Below are positions 52,303-60,110 of a stretch of DNA of 64,000 nucleotides, in pieces. The notes beneath the pieces were generated by a model. That model saw only the letters and a program-made list of their open reading frames with translations. It had not been told where the DNA came from and did no database searches. How positions within the stretch are numbered: position 1 is the first letter of the stretch; the number at the start of each line of letters is the position of its first letter. Made by a program: the position numbers and the translations under genes. The stretch comes from Streptomyces sp. ISL-1 (GTDB taxonomy: Bacteria > Actinomycetota > Actinomycetes > Streptomycetales > Streptomycetaceae): positions 243,131 through 307,130 of the forward strand of contig NZ_JAGGOI010000032.1 of the NCBI RefSeq assembly GCF_018614585.1, in the 5' to 3' direction.

Positions 52303-53216
52303 CAGCGTTCTCGCCGGGGACGACACCCGAACCCCCGACGCCGCTGAAGCTCGGCGCGGTCATCATCACGATGGGCAACCGGCCGGACGAGCTGCGTGCA
52401 CTCCTCGACTCGGTCGCGAAGCAGGACGGCGACCCGATCGAGGTGGTCGTGGTCGGCAACGGTGCCCCGGTGATCGATGTCCCCGACGGCGTACGCACCG
52501 TGAACCTGCCCGACAACCTGGGCATCCCCGGCGGCCGCAACGTCGGCATCGAGGCCTTCGGCCCGTCCGGCTCCGGCGTCGACGCGCTGCTCTTCCTCGA
52601 CGACGACGGTCTGCTGCCCTGCAGCGACACGGGCGAGCTGGTGCGTGAGGCCTTCGCGGCCGATCCCGGGCTGGGCATCATCAGCTTCCGGATCGCCGAC
52701 CCGGAAACCGGGCTCACCCAGCGCCGCCACGTCCCGCGGCTGCGCGCCTCCGACCCGCTGCGCTCCTCGCGGGTGACGACTTTCCTCGGCGGCGCCAACG
52801 CCGTGCGTACGACGGTGCTCGCCGAGGTCGGCGCACTGCCCGACGAATTCTTCTACGCCCATGAGGAGACGGACCTCGCCTGGCGGGCGCTGGACGCCGG
52901 CTGGGCGATCGACTACCGCGCGGACATGGTCCTCTTCCACCCGACGATGCCGCCGTCCCGGCACGCGGTCTACCACCGGATGGTGGCCCGCAACCGGGTC
53001 TGGCTCGCCCGCCGCAATCTGCCCGCGCCCCTGGTCCCCGTCTACATCGGTGTCTGGGTGCTGCTCACACTGGCCCGGCGCCCCTCGCTGCCTGCCCTGA
53101 AGGCGTGGTTCGGCGGCTTCAAGGAGGGCTGGCGGACGCCCTGCGGTCCGCGCCGTCCGATGAAATGGCGTACGGTATGGCGGCTCACCCGACTGGGCCG
53201 ACCTCCTGTCATCTGA
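52299..53216 (+). CDS. Family 2 glycosyltransferase
   Basis: GT-A fold transferase of 305 residues. LGAVIITMGNRPDELRALLD starts the nucleotide-sugar domain, DNLGIPGGRNVGIEAFG follows, and the metal-binding acidic motif is LLFLDDDGLLP. The acceptor-side base is probably in FFYAHEETDLAWRALDAGW. Similar to rhamnosyl- and galactofuranosyl-transferases of cell-wall pathways, though donor and acceptor are unknown. Start GTG 52299, coupled to the upstream gene. It would decorate or extend the polymer exported by the following ABC system. Confidence 0.88.
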   Translation: MTAFSPGTTPEPPTPLKLGAVIITMGNRPDELRALLDSVAKQDGDPIEVVVVGNGAPVIDVPDGVRTVNLPDNLGIPGGRNVGIEAFGPSGSGVDALLFLDDDGLLPCSDTGELVREAFAADPGLGIISFRIADPETGLTQRRHVPRLRASDPLRSSRVTTFLGGANAVRTTVLAEVGALPDEFFYAHEETDLAWRALDAGWAIDYRADMVLFHPTMPPSRHAVYHRMVARNRVWLARRNLPAPLVPVYIGVWVLLTLARRPSLPALKAWFGGFKEGWRTPCGPRRPMKWRTVWRLTRLGRPPVI

Positions 53217-53312
53217 CAAGCTCGGTTCTGAGAAAATCGGGCGTACCTCCGGGACCTGGCCGCCACCTGAGAGCCCTACTGCCGCGCATCTTGAACACGA
53301 AAGTTTCAACTT

Positions 53313-54242
53313 GTGAGTGACACGACCCAAGACGGTGCGATCGCGACCAGCGTTCGCCCGTCGCCCGACGACGGTCTGACCCCGGCGGAGCTGGCCGCCA
53401 AGTACGGCCTGTCGGTGAGCGGTGCCCGACCGGGGCTGGCCGAGTACATCCGGCAGCTCTGGGGCCGGCGCCACTTCATCCTGGCCTTCTCGCAGGCAAA
53501 GCTGACGGCCCAGTACAGCCAGGCGAAGCTCGGCCAGCTGTGGCAGGTGGCGACGCCACTGCTCAACGCGCTGGTCTACTACTTGATCTTCGGGCTCATC
53601 CTGGGGACCCGGGAAGGGATCCCCAACGAGGTCTTCGTCCCGTTCCTGGTGACCGGCGTCTTCGTCTTCACCTTCACCCAGAGCTCGGTGATGGCGGGCG
53701 TCCGCGCTATCTCGGGCAACCTCGGTCTCGTCCGCGCGCTGCACTTCCCACGCGCCGCCCTGCCCATCTCCTTCGCGTTGCAGCAGCTCCAGCAGCTGCT
53801 GTTCTCGATGCTGGTGCTGTTCCTGATCGCGATCGGCTTCGGCAGCTACCCGAAGCTTTCCTGGCTGCTGATCCTTCCCGCGCTGGCACTGCAGTTCGTG
53901 TTCAACACCGGCATGGCGATGATCATGGCCCGTCTTGGCAGCAAGACGCCCGACCTCGCCCAGCTGATGCCGTTCATCATGCGGACCTGGATGTATGCGT
54001 CCGGCGTCATGTTCTCCATCCCGATGATGCTCAAGGACAAGCCGGCCTGGATCGCCGATGTCCTGCAGTGGAACCCGGCGGCCATCTACATGGACCTCAT
54101 CCGGTTCGCGCTGATCGACGGTTATGGCACCGAGAACCTGCCTCCGCACATCTGGGCCTTCGCGCTCGGCTGGGCGATCCTTTTCGGCATCGCCGGGTTC
54201 GTGTACTTCTGGAAGGCTGAGGAACGGTACGGCCGTGGCTGA
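53313..54242 (+). CDS. ABC-2 type polysaccharide/teichoic-acid export permease
   Basis: Membrane component of 309 residues of an O-antigen/teichoic-acid type exporter (TagG/Wzm-like). A polar N-terminus of about 45 residues is followed by the interface helix segment FSQAKLTAQYSQAKLGQLWQ and six predicted membrane helices. Start GTG 53313, 96 bp after the glycosyltransferase. It overlaps its ATPase gene by 8 bp. The pair moves a lipid-linked glycopolymer across the membrane. Confidence 0.9.
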   Translation: MSDTTQDGAIATSVRPSPDDGLTPAELAAKYGLSVSGARPGLAEYIRQLWGRRHFILAFSQAKLTAQYSQAKLGQLWQVATPLLNALVYYLIFGLILGTREGIPNEVFVPFLVTGVFVFTFTQSSVMAGVRAISGNLGLVRALHFPRAALPISFALQQLQQLLFSMLVLFLIAIGFGSYPKLSWLLILPALALQFVFNTGMAMIMARLGSKTPDLAQLMPFIMRTWMYASGVMFSIPMMLKDKPAWIADVLQWNPAAIYMDLIRFALIDGYGTENLPPHIWAFALGWAILFGIAGFVYFWKAEERYGRG

Positions 54243-55041
54243 TCTCGAAAAGAACGACAAGAGAGCCGACGATGGCGCCCGCGTTCCCACCGTCATCGCC
54301 GACGATGTGCACATCGTGTACCGCGTGCTCGGCGGCAGCGGTGGCAGGGGCAGCGCCACCGCCGCGCTGAGCCGGATCGTGCGGCGGGACAAGGGCGAGT
54401 CCCGCGGTGTCCGCAAGGTGCACGCCGTACGCGGCGTCTCCTTCACCGCGTACCGCGGCGAGGCGATCGGTCTGATCGGCACCAACGGCTCCGGCAAATC
54501 GACCTTGCTGCGCGCCATAGCGGGTCTGCTGCCGACGGAGAGCGGCAAGGTCTACACCGACGGCCAGCCCTCGCTGCTCGGCGTGAACGCCGCGCTGATG
54601 GGCGATCTGACCGGTGAGCGCAATGTCATCCTCGGCGGTCTGGCCATGGGCATGACCCGTGAAGAGGTCCGCGAGCGCTACCAGGGGATCGTGGACTTCT
54701 CCGGGATCAACGAGAAGGGCGACTTCATCACCCTTCCGATGCGCACCTACTCCTCCGGCATGGGGGCCAGGCTCCGCTTCTCCATCGCCGCGGCCAAGGA
54801 TCACGACGTCCTGATGATCGACGAGGCGCTGGCCACCGGTGACCGGAAGTTCCAGAAGCGCTCCGAACAGCGCATCCGTGAGCTGCGCAAGGAGGCCGGA
54901 ACGGTCTTCCTGGTCAGCCACAGCAACAGCTCGATCAGGGACACCTGCGACCGCGTCCTGTGGCTGGAAAAGGGCGAGCTGCTGATGGACGGCCCGACCG
55001 ACGAGGTCATCAAGGCGTACGAGAAGGAAACCGGCAGGTAG
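54235..55041 (+). CDS. ABC-2 type glycopolymer export ATP-binding protein
   Basis: ATPase of 268 residues (TagH/Wzt-like). Walker A is GTNGSGKSTLLRAIAG, the signature is YSSGMGARLRFSIA and Walker B VLMIDEALATGD, the last being typical of this exporter class. It ends soon after the ATPase domain, without the extra carbohydrate-binding domain of Wzt O9a or the extension of TagH. Start GTG 54235 with GAGGAAC upstream. A strong terminator follows, closing the surface-polymer operon. Confidence 0.91.
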   Translation: MADLEKNDKRADDGARVPTVIADDVHIVYRVLGGSGGRGSATAALSRIVRRDKGESRGVRKVHAVRGVSFTAYRGEAIGLIGTNGSGKSTLLRAIAGLLPTESGKVYTDGQPSLLGVNAALMGDLTGERNVILGGLAMGMTREEVRERYQGIVDFSGINEKGDFITLPMRTYSSGMGARLRFSIAAAKDHDVLMIDEALATGDRKFQKRSEQRIRELRKEAGTVFLVSHSNSSIRDTCDRVLWLEKGELLMDGPTDEVIKAYEKETGR

Positions 55042-55055
55042 CCCGCAGCCGGTCA

Positions 55056-55097
55056 AAGAGGCCCCCGCCGTGGCATCCGTATCCGGGCGGGGGTCTT
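55056..55097 (+). terminator. Terminator of the glycopolymer operon
   Basis: The arms AAGAGGCCCCCGCC (55056-55069) and GGCGGGGGTCTT (55086-55097) pair over about 12 bp with a 16-base loop, 14 bases after the ABC ATPase stop, followed by a T/C-rich stretch. Confidence 0.75.
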
Positions 55098-55160
55098 CTG
55101 CGTCTCCGGAGAGGGTAGCGGCGTCCTCGGCGCGGCACCGGCGATCCGGCAAGGACCGCC

Positions 55161-55207
55161 GGACCGTCGGATCTCCGGATCTCCGGATCGTCGGACCGTC
55201 GGGCCGT
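55161..55207. repeat. Cluster of short GGACCGTCGG / ATCTCCGG repeats
   Basis: CGGACCGTCGG occurs at 55160-55170 and again near 55191-55201, with GATCTCCGG doubled in between and a further GTCGGGCCGTC. The arrangement is partly palindromic. It lies in the 490-bp gap between the glycopolymer and hopanoid operons (55042-55531). That gap also holds a terminator, the 55298 palindrome and a leader ORF; nothing else is recognised in it. Confidence 0.5.
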
Positions 55208-55297
55208 CAAAAAGGGTCAATTCCCGCGGTTCGGGGGAAGGTTGGCGCGGATTGGAGTGTTCTTGTAATGCGCGCAACACCCTGGCGTATCACTGGG

Positions 55298-55309
55298 CGT
55301 TGTACAACG
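55298..55309. promoter_or_regulatory. CGTTGTACAACG palindrome upstream of the hopanoid operon
   Basis: A perfect 12-bp palindrome, AT-richer than its surroundings, about 220 bases upstream of hpnC. Its symmetry and position suit an operator or part of a promoter. The cognate regulator is unknown. Confidence 0.5.
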
Positions 55310-55472
55310 TAAGCTGTACCAGTGCTGAATCGCGGCAAGTGGGGCGATACCCCCTAGGCATCCCGTCCGCCAGGCGGTCCCCCCTTCAGTCGGGAGGGAC
55401 CGGCGGCGTGTCCGAAATAGGATGTATTGGGTCGGCAGGGGTCGGCAGTGTAGAACGGGAGATGTGACGGCA

Positions 55473-55535
55473 ATGACGGAAAATCTCCAGCTCTGTGAGG
55501 CTTTCGCCGTCCCCGCGCCGGGCAGTCACGCATGA
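55473..55535 (+). CDS. 20-residue leader ORF overlapping the hpnC start
   Basis: ATG ORF encoding MTENLQLCEAFAVPAPGSHA. Its stop overlaps the hpnC ATG as ATGA (55532-55535). GGGAG lies about 11 bases before the leader ATG, whereas hpnC itself has no good ribosome site, so hpnC translation may depend on ribosomes finishing the leader. Conservation is untested. Confidence 0.45.
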   Translation: MTENLQLCEAFAVPAPGSHA

Positions 55536-56449
55536 CTGGCACCCGGCAGGCGCGCCGCGAGGCTCCCGCGCGCGCCACCCTCGACAAGGCATCCGACGAG
55601 AACTTCCCGGTTGCCCCCTTCTTCCTGCCGCGAGCCTGGCGCGATGACCTGATGGCGGTGTACGGCTACGCCCGCCTCGTCGACGACATCGGCGACGGTG
55701 ACCTCGCGCCCGGCGGCGGCGACGCCCGCCACCTCGGCGTCGACCCCGCGCAGGCCGACGACCGGCTCGCGATGCTCGACGCCTTCGAGGCCGATCTGCG
55801 CCGGGTCTTCGCCGCCGACGACGAACCGCGCCATCCCCTGCTGCACGCCCTCCAGCCGACCGTGCGCCGCCGCTCGCTCACCCCCGAGCCCTTCCTCGGC
55901 CTGATCGAGGCCAACCGCCAGGACCAGTTGGTGGGGCGCTACAAGACGTACGACGAACTCCTCGCGTACTGCGAACTGTCCGCCAACCCCGTCGGCCGCC
56001 TGGTGCTGCAGATCACGGGGACCGTAAGCCCCGAGCGAGTCCGCCGCTCCGACGCCGTCTGCACCGCCCTCCAGATCGTCGAGCACCTCCAGGACGTGGC
56101 CGAGGACCTGGGGCGCGACCGGATCTATCTCCCCGCCGAGGACATGCGCCGCTTCCATGTCACCGAGGCCGATCTGGCCGCCAGGACCGGGAGCGCGGCG
56201 GTGCGCTCGCTTCTCGCGTACGAAGCCGAACGCGCACGGCAGCTGCTGAATGAGGGCACCTCCCTGGTGGGCAGCGTCCACGGCAGGCTGCGCCTGCTGC
56301 TCGCCGGGTTCGTCGGCGGGGGGCGCGCGGCCCTCACCGCGATCGAGGCCGCCGGACACGACGTCCTGACCGGACCGCCCAAGCCCGCCAAGGCGCAGCT
56401 GCTGCGCGAGGTGGGAGCTGTCTTGCGAAGAGCGCGTAGAGAGGGGTGA
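55532..56449 (+). CDS. hpnC: Squalene synthase pathway protein HpnC
   Basis: Hydroxysqualene synthase of 305 residues; with HpnD and HpnE it converts two farnesyl diphosphates to squalene via presqualene diphosphate and hydroxysqualene. Trans-isoprenyl-transferase signatures are present: YGYARLVDDIGDG (first Asp motif) and LQIVEHLQDVAEDLGRDRIY (second, with Asp residues). The opening NFPVAPFFLPRAWRDDLMAV is typical of HpnC. Start ATG 55532 overlaps a leader ORF; the 3' end overlaps hpnD as GTGA. First structural gene of the hopanoid operon. Confidence 0.93.
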   Translation: MTGTRQARREAPARATLDKASDENFPVAPFFLPRAWRDDLMAVYGYARLVDDIGDGDLAPGGGDARHLGVDPAQADDRLAMLDAFEADLRRVFAADDEPRHPLLHALQPTVRRRSLTPEPFLGLIEANRQDQLVGRYKTYDELLAYCELSANPVGRLVLQITGTVSPERVRRSDAVCTALQIVEHLQDVAEDLGRDRIYLPAEDMRRFHVTEADLAARTGSAAVRSLLAYEAERARQLLNEGTSLVGSVHGRLRLLLAGFVGGGRAALTAIEAAGHDVLTGPPKPAKAQLLREVGAVLRRARREG

Positions 56450-57396
56450 GCCGGACGATGGAGGGACCGACGGAGGTGCCCGCGCCGGTGCAGGCCGCGT
56501 ACAGCTACTGCGAGGCCGTCACCGGGCGGCAGGCGCGCAATTTCGCCTACGGGATCAGGCTGCTGCCGACCGACAAGCGACAGGCCATGTCGGCGCTGTA
56601 CTCGTTCTCCCGCCGGGTCGACGACATCGGCGACGGGAGCCTCGCCCCGGAGGCCAAGCGGGACCGGCTCGAGAGGACGCGGGAACTGCTGGAGCGGATC
56701 CGCCGGGGCGCGGTCGACGAGGACGACATCGACCCGGTCGCGGTCGCGCTCGCGGACGCGGCGCGACGGTTTCCGCTTCCGCTCGGCGGGCTCGACGAGC
56801 TCATCGACGGCGTGCTGATGGACGTACGCGGCGAGACCTATGAGACCTGGGACGAACTCAAGACGTACTGCCGGTGTGTCGCGGGCGCGATCGGGCGGCT
56901 CTCGCTCGGCGTGTTCGGCACCCAGCCCGGCGCGCGCGGCGCCGAACGCGCCTCCGAGTACGCCGACACGCTGGGACTCGCTCTCCAACTCACCAACATC
57001 CTCAGGGACGTTCGCGAGGACGCGGTCAACGGCCGCACCTATCTGCCCGCCGACGACCTCGCCAAGTTCGGCTGTACCGCGGGCTTCTACAGCACCACCC
57101 CGCCGGCCGGCTCCGACTTCGCCGGCCTTGTGCACTTCGAGGTACGCCGCGCCCGCGCGCTGTTCGCCGAGGGCTACCGGCTGCTGCCGATGCTCGACCG
57201 GCGAAGCGGCGCCTGCGTCGCCGCGATGGCCGGCATCTACCGACGTCTTCTCGACCGCATCGAACGCGACCCCGAGGCTGTGCTGCGCGGCCGCGTGTCG
57301 CTCCCCGGACGCGAGAAGGCGTACGTCGCCGTACGCGGGCTTTCCGGACTCGACGCGCGGCATGTCACCCGGCAGAAACTCAGGGGGCGTGCCTGA
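56446..57396 (+). CDS. hpnD: Presqualene diphosphate synthase HpnD
   Basis: Condenses two farnesyl diphosphates to presqualene diphosphate. 316 residues with the squalene/phytoene synthase motifs YSFSRRVDDIGDGSLAPEAK and LGLALQLTNILRDVREDAVN plus the substrate site GRTYLPADDL. The DxxxD second motif is intact (D of RDVRED). Start GTG 56446, coupled to hpnC. An ATG at 56458 is an alternative start. It is followed with a 1-bp overlap by a tiny ORF. Confidence 0.94.
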   Translation: MSRTMEGPTEVPAPVQAAYSYCEAVTGRQARNFAYGIRLLPTDKRQAMSALYSFSRRVDDIGDGSLAPEAKRDRLERTRELLERIRRGAVDEDDIDPVAVALADAARRFPLPLGGLDELIDGVLMDVRGETYETWDELKTYCRCVAGAIGRLSLGVFGTQPGARGAERASEYADTLGLALQLTNILRDVREDAVNGRTYLPADDLAKFGCTAGFYSTTPPAGSDFAGLVHFEVRRARALFAEGYRLLPMLDRRSGACVAAMAGIYRRLLDRIERDPEAVLRGRVSLPGREKAYVAVRGLSGLDARHVTRQKLRGRA

Positions 57397-57482
57397 TGCG
57401 GGCGAACGCGGAGAACCGGTGGGCAACCCTCCGGTGCGCCGTCGCGTCCCAGACTGCAACGGCCCGAGGGGAGGTCGCATGA
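57396..57482 (+). CDS. DUF6380-like small protein between hpnD and hpnE
   Basis: A 28-codon ORF (MRANAENRWATLRCAVASQT then ATARGEVA) that overlaps the hpnD stop by one base and the hpnE start as ATGA. The RATLRxxAASxTAT-like core recalls the actinobacterial small-protein family DUF6380, which I recall as typically encoded at this position; this is from memory. Tight coupling on both sides suggests it is real. Function unknown. Confidence 0.6.
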   Translation: MRANAENRWATLRCAVASQTATARGEVA

Positions 57483-58864
57483 GGGACGACGACATGGGGT
57501 CCAGGCACGCGGTGGTGGTCGGCGGAGGACTCGCCGGAGTCACCGCGGCGCTGCAACTTGCCGACGCGGGAGTCGGCGTCACCCTCCTCGAAGGCCGGCC
57601 TCGGCTGGGCGGTCTCGCCTTCTCCTTCCGCCGCAATGACCTCACCGTCGACAACGGCCAGCATGTCTATCTGCGCTGCTGCACCGCCTACCGCTGGTTC
57701 CTCGACCGGGTGGACGGAGCTCATCTCGCCCCGCTGCAGGACCGGTTGGACGTGCCCGTACTGGACGTGGCACCGGCGCGCGGACCGCGTCTGGGACGGC
57801 TGCGCCGCACCGCGCTGCCCGTACCGCTGCACCTCGCCGCAGGACTCGCCACCTATCCGCACCTCTCACTCGCCGAACGGGCGTCCGTCGGGCGCGCCGC
57901 ACTGGCTCTCGGCAAGCTGGACCCGGCCGACCCGGCGCTGGACGGCATCGACTTCGCCACCTGGCTGGGCCGTCACGGCCAGTCGCGGCGTACCGTCGAA
58001 GCCCTCTGGGACCTGGTCGGGGTGGCGACGCTGAACGCAACCGCGTCGAACGCCTCGATGGGCCTGGCCGCCATGGTCTTCAAGACCGGACTGCTCTCCG
58101 AGCCGGGCGCCGCCGACATCGGCTGGGCGCGAGTGCCGCTCGGGGACCTGCACGACACGCTGGCCCGCAAGGCACTCGACTCGGCCGGTGTACGCACCGA
58201 GCTCTCGACCCGCGTACGGCGCATCTCCCGTGCAGGCCTGGGGCGTTGGGAGGTCGAGGTGGTAGGCGAGCGACTGGAGGCGGACACGGTCGTCCTGGCC
58301 GTACCGCAGCGTGAGGCCCATGCGCTGCTGCCCCAGGGGGCCCTGGACGACCCCGACCGGCTGCTCGACATCGGCACCGCGCCGATCCTCAACATCCATG
58401 TCCTGTACGACCGCAAGGTGCTGCGCCGTCCCTTCTTCGCCGCGCTCGGCACCCCGGTCCAGTGGGTCTTCGACCGCACCGAGGCATCCGGACTGCAAGT
58501 CGGCCAGTACCTGGCGCTGTCCCAGTCCGCCGCCCAGGACGAGATCGATGCGCCCGTCGCCGTACTGCGCGAGCGGTATCTGCCCGAGCTGGAGCGACTG
58601 TTGCCCGCCGCGCGAGGCGCCACGGTGAGCGATTTCTTCGTCACCCGGGAGCGGACGGCGACCTTCGCCCCGGCCCCGGGCGTCGGCCGGCTGAGGCCGG
58701 GTGCGCGCACCCGGGCCCCCGGCCTGTACCTTGCGGGCTCGTGGACCGCCACCGGGTGGCCCGCGACCATGGAGAGCGCCGTACGCAGCGGCTTCAGTGC
58801 CGCCGGCGCCGCACTCTCCGCGCTCGGCCGCCACCATGAACATCCGCTCAAGGAGGCGGCGTGA
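57479..58864 (+). CDS. hpnE: Hydroxysqualene dehydroxylase HpnE
   Basis: FAD-dependent amine-oxidase-fold enzyme of 461 residues that reduces hydroxysqualene to squalene. The dinucleotide motif HAVVVGGGLAGVTAALQLAD is followed by LLEGRPRLGGLAFSF and VDNGQHVYLRCCTAYRWFLD. C-terminal GLYLAGSWTATGWPATMESA closes the flavin site. Start ATG 57479 with an excellent GGGGAGG 5 bases upstream; an ATG at 57494 is alternative. Third step of squalene synthesis, between hpnD and the prenyl synthase gene. Confidence 0.94.
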   Translation: MRDDDMGSRHAVVVGGGLAGVTAALQLADAGVGVTLLEGRPRLGGLAFSFRRNDLTVDNGQHVYLRCCTAYRWFLDRVDGAHLAPLQDRLDVPVLDVAPARGPRLGRLRRTALPVPLHLAAGLATYPHLSLAERASVGRAALALGKLDPADPALDGIDFATWLGRHGQSRRTVEALWDLVGVATLNATASNASMGLAAMVFKTGLLSEPGAADIGWARVPLGDLHDTLARKALDSAGVRTELSTRVRRISRAGLGRWEVEVVGERLEADTVVLAVPQREAHALLPQGALDDPDRLLDIGTAPILNIHVLYDRKVLRRPFFAALGTPVQWVFDRTEASGLQVGQYLALSQSAAQDEIDAPVAVLRERYLPELERLLPAARGATVSDFFVTRERTATFAPAPGVGRLRPGARTRAPGLYLAGSWTATGWPATMESAVRSGFSAAGAALSALGRHHEHPLKEAA

Positions 58865-58893
58865 GCTTCAGTACTGGAACAAGAGGAGAGACC

Positions 58894-59970
58894 GTGCCGA
58901 CTGTGCCCTCGGCGAGCCCGGCTGATGACACCGCAACGGGAGTCGACATCGTCGCTCTGCTGGAGCGTGGGCGGACCATGTCCACCCCTGTGCTGCGCGC
59001 AGCCGTGGACCGGCTCGCGCCGCCCATGAACACCGTCGCCGCCTACCACTTCGGCTGGATCGACGCGCAAGGAAGGCCCGCCGACGGGGACGGCGGCAAG
59101 GCCGTGCGCCCCGCGCTCGCGCTGCTGTCCGCCGAGGCCGCAGGCGCCGCCCCCGAGGTCGGTATCCCCGGCGCGGTGGCCGTGGAGCTGGTGCACAACT
59201 TCTCGCTGCTGCACGACGACCTGATGGACGGCGACGAGCAGCGCCGCCACCGCGACACCGTATGGAAGGTGCACGGACCGGCCCAGGCGATCCTCGTCGG
59301 CGACGCGCTGTTCGCACTCGCGGGCGAGGTTTTGCTGGAGCTCGGGACCGTCGAGGCGGGCCGCGCGACGCGCCGGCTGACCACCGCCACGCGCAAGCTC
59401 ATCGACGGCCAGGCCCAGGACATCTCCTACGAGCACCGCGAGCGGGTCACCGTCGAGGAGTGCCTGGAGATGGAGGGCAACAAGACCGGCGCTCTGCTCG
59501 CCTGCGCCGTCTCCATCGGCGCGGTGCTCGGCGGGGCGGACGACCGTACGGCCGACACGCTGGAGGCGTACGGATACCACCTCGGGCTCGCATTCCAGGC
59601 CGTCGACGATCTGCTGGGCATCTGGGGCGACCCGGAGTCCACCGGCAAGCAGACCTGGAGCGATCTGCGCCAGCGCAAGAAGTCCCTTCCGGTCGTCGCC
59701 GCGCTCGCCGCGGGCGGTCCGGCCTCAAAGCGCCTCGGAGAGCTGCTCGCCGCCGACGCAAAGAGCAATGACTTCGACAGCTTCTCCGAGGAAGAATTCG
59801 CCACCAGAGCCGCCCTGATCGAAGAAGCGGGCGGCCGCGAATGGACCTCGCAGGAGGCCCGCAGGCAGCATGCCGTCGCGATCGAGGCCCTGGACCGCGT
59901 CGACATGCCGGGACAGGTACGGGCGCAGCTCGTCGCGCTCGCGGACTTCGTCGTCGTACGAAAGAGATGA
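58894..59970 (+). CDS. Polyprenyl (farnesyl/geranylgeranyl) diphosphate synthase
   Basis: Trans-prenyl chain elongation enzyme of 358 residues. The first Asp-rich motif is LLHDDLMDGD and the second FQAVDDLLGIWGD; GGKAVRPALALLSAEA is the conserved Lys-Arg-Pro site. It presumably supplies the farnesyl diphosphate that HpnCDE dimerise. A Phe at position -5 before an uninterrupted DDxxD is a pattern described for some geranylgeranyl synthases, so chain length is uncertain. Start GTG 58894, with AAGAGGAGAG directly upstream; a GTG at 58861 overlapping hpnE is an alternative. Confidence 0.9.
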   Translation: MPTVPSASPADDTATGVDIVALLERGRTMSTPVLRAAVDRLAPPMNTVAAYHFGWIDAQGRPADGDGGKAVRPALALLSAEAAGAAPEVGIPGAVAVELVHNFSLLHDDLMDGDEQRRHRDTVWKVHGPAQAILVGDALFALAGEVLLELGTVEAGRATRRLTTATRKLIDGQAQDISYEHRERVTVEECLEMEGNKTGALLACAVSIGAVLGGADDRTADTLEAYGYHLGLAFQAVDDLLGIWGDPESTGKQTWSDLRQRKKSLPVVAALAAGGPASKRLGELLAADAKSNDFDSFSEEEFATRAALIEEAGGREWTSQEARRQHAVAIEALDRVDMPGQVRAQLVALADFVVVRKR

Positions 59971-60110
59971 TCGCCATCGCCCGTATGCGCGTGTCTTCTG
60001 GGGGCTAGCCCCCAGGCCCCGAGCAGTCGCCGGCCGGTGCACGGGAAACCGGGCGCCGGCCGACGTCAGACCCCAGCACAGCAGAGAACCACTGCAACGA
60101 AGGGGAAGCC

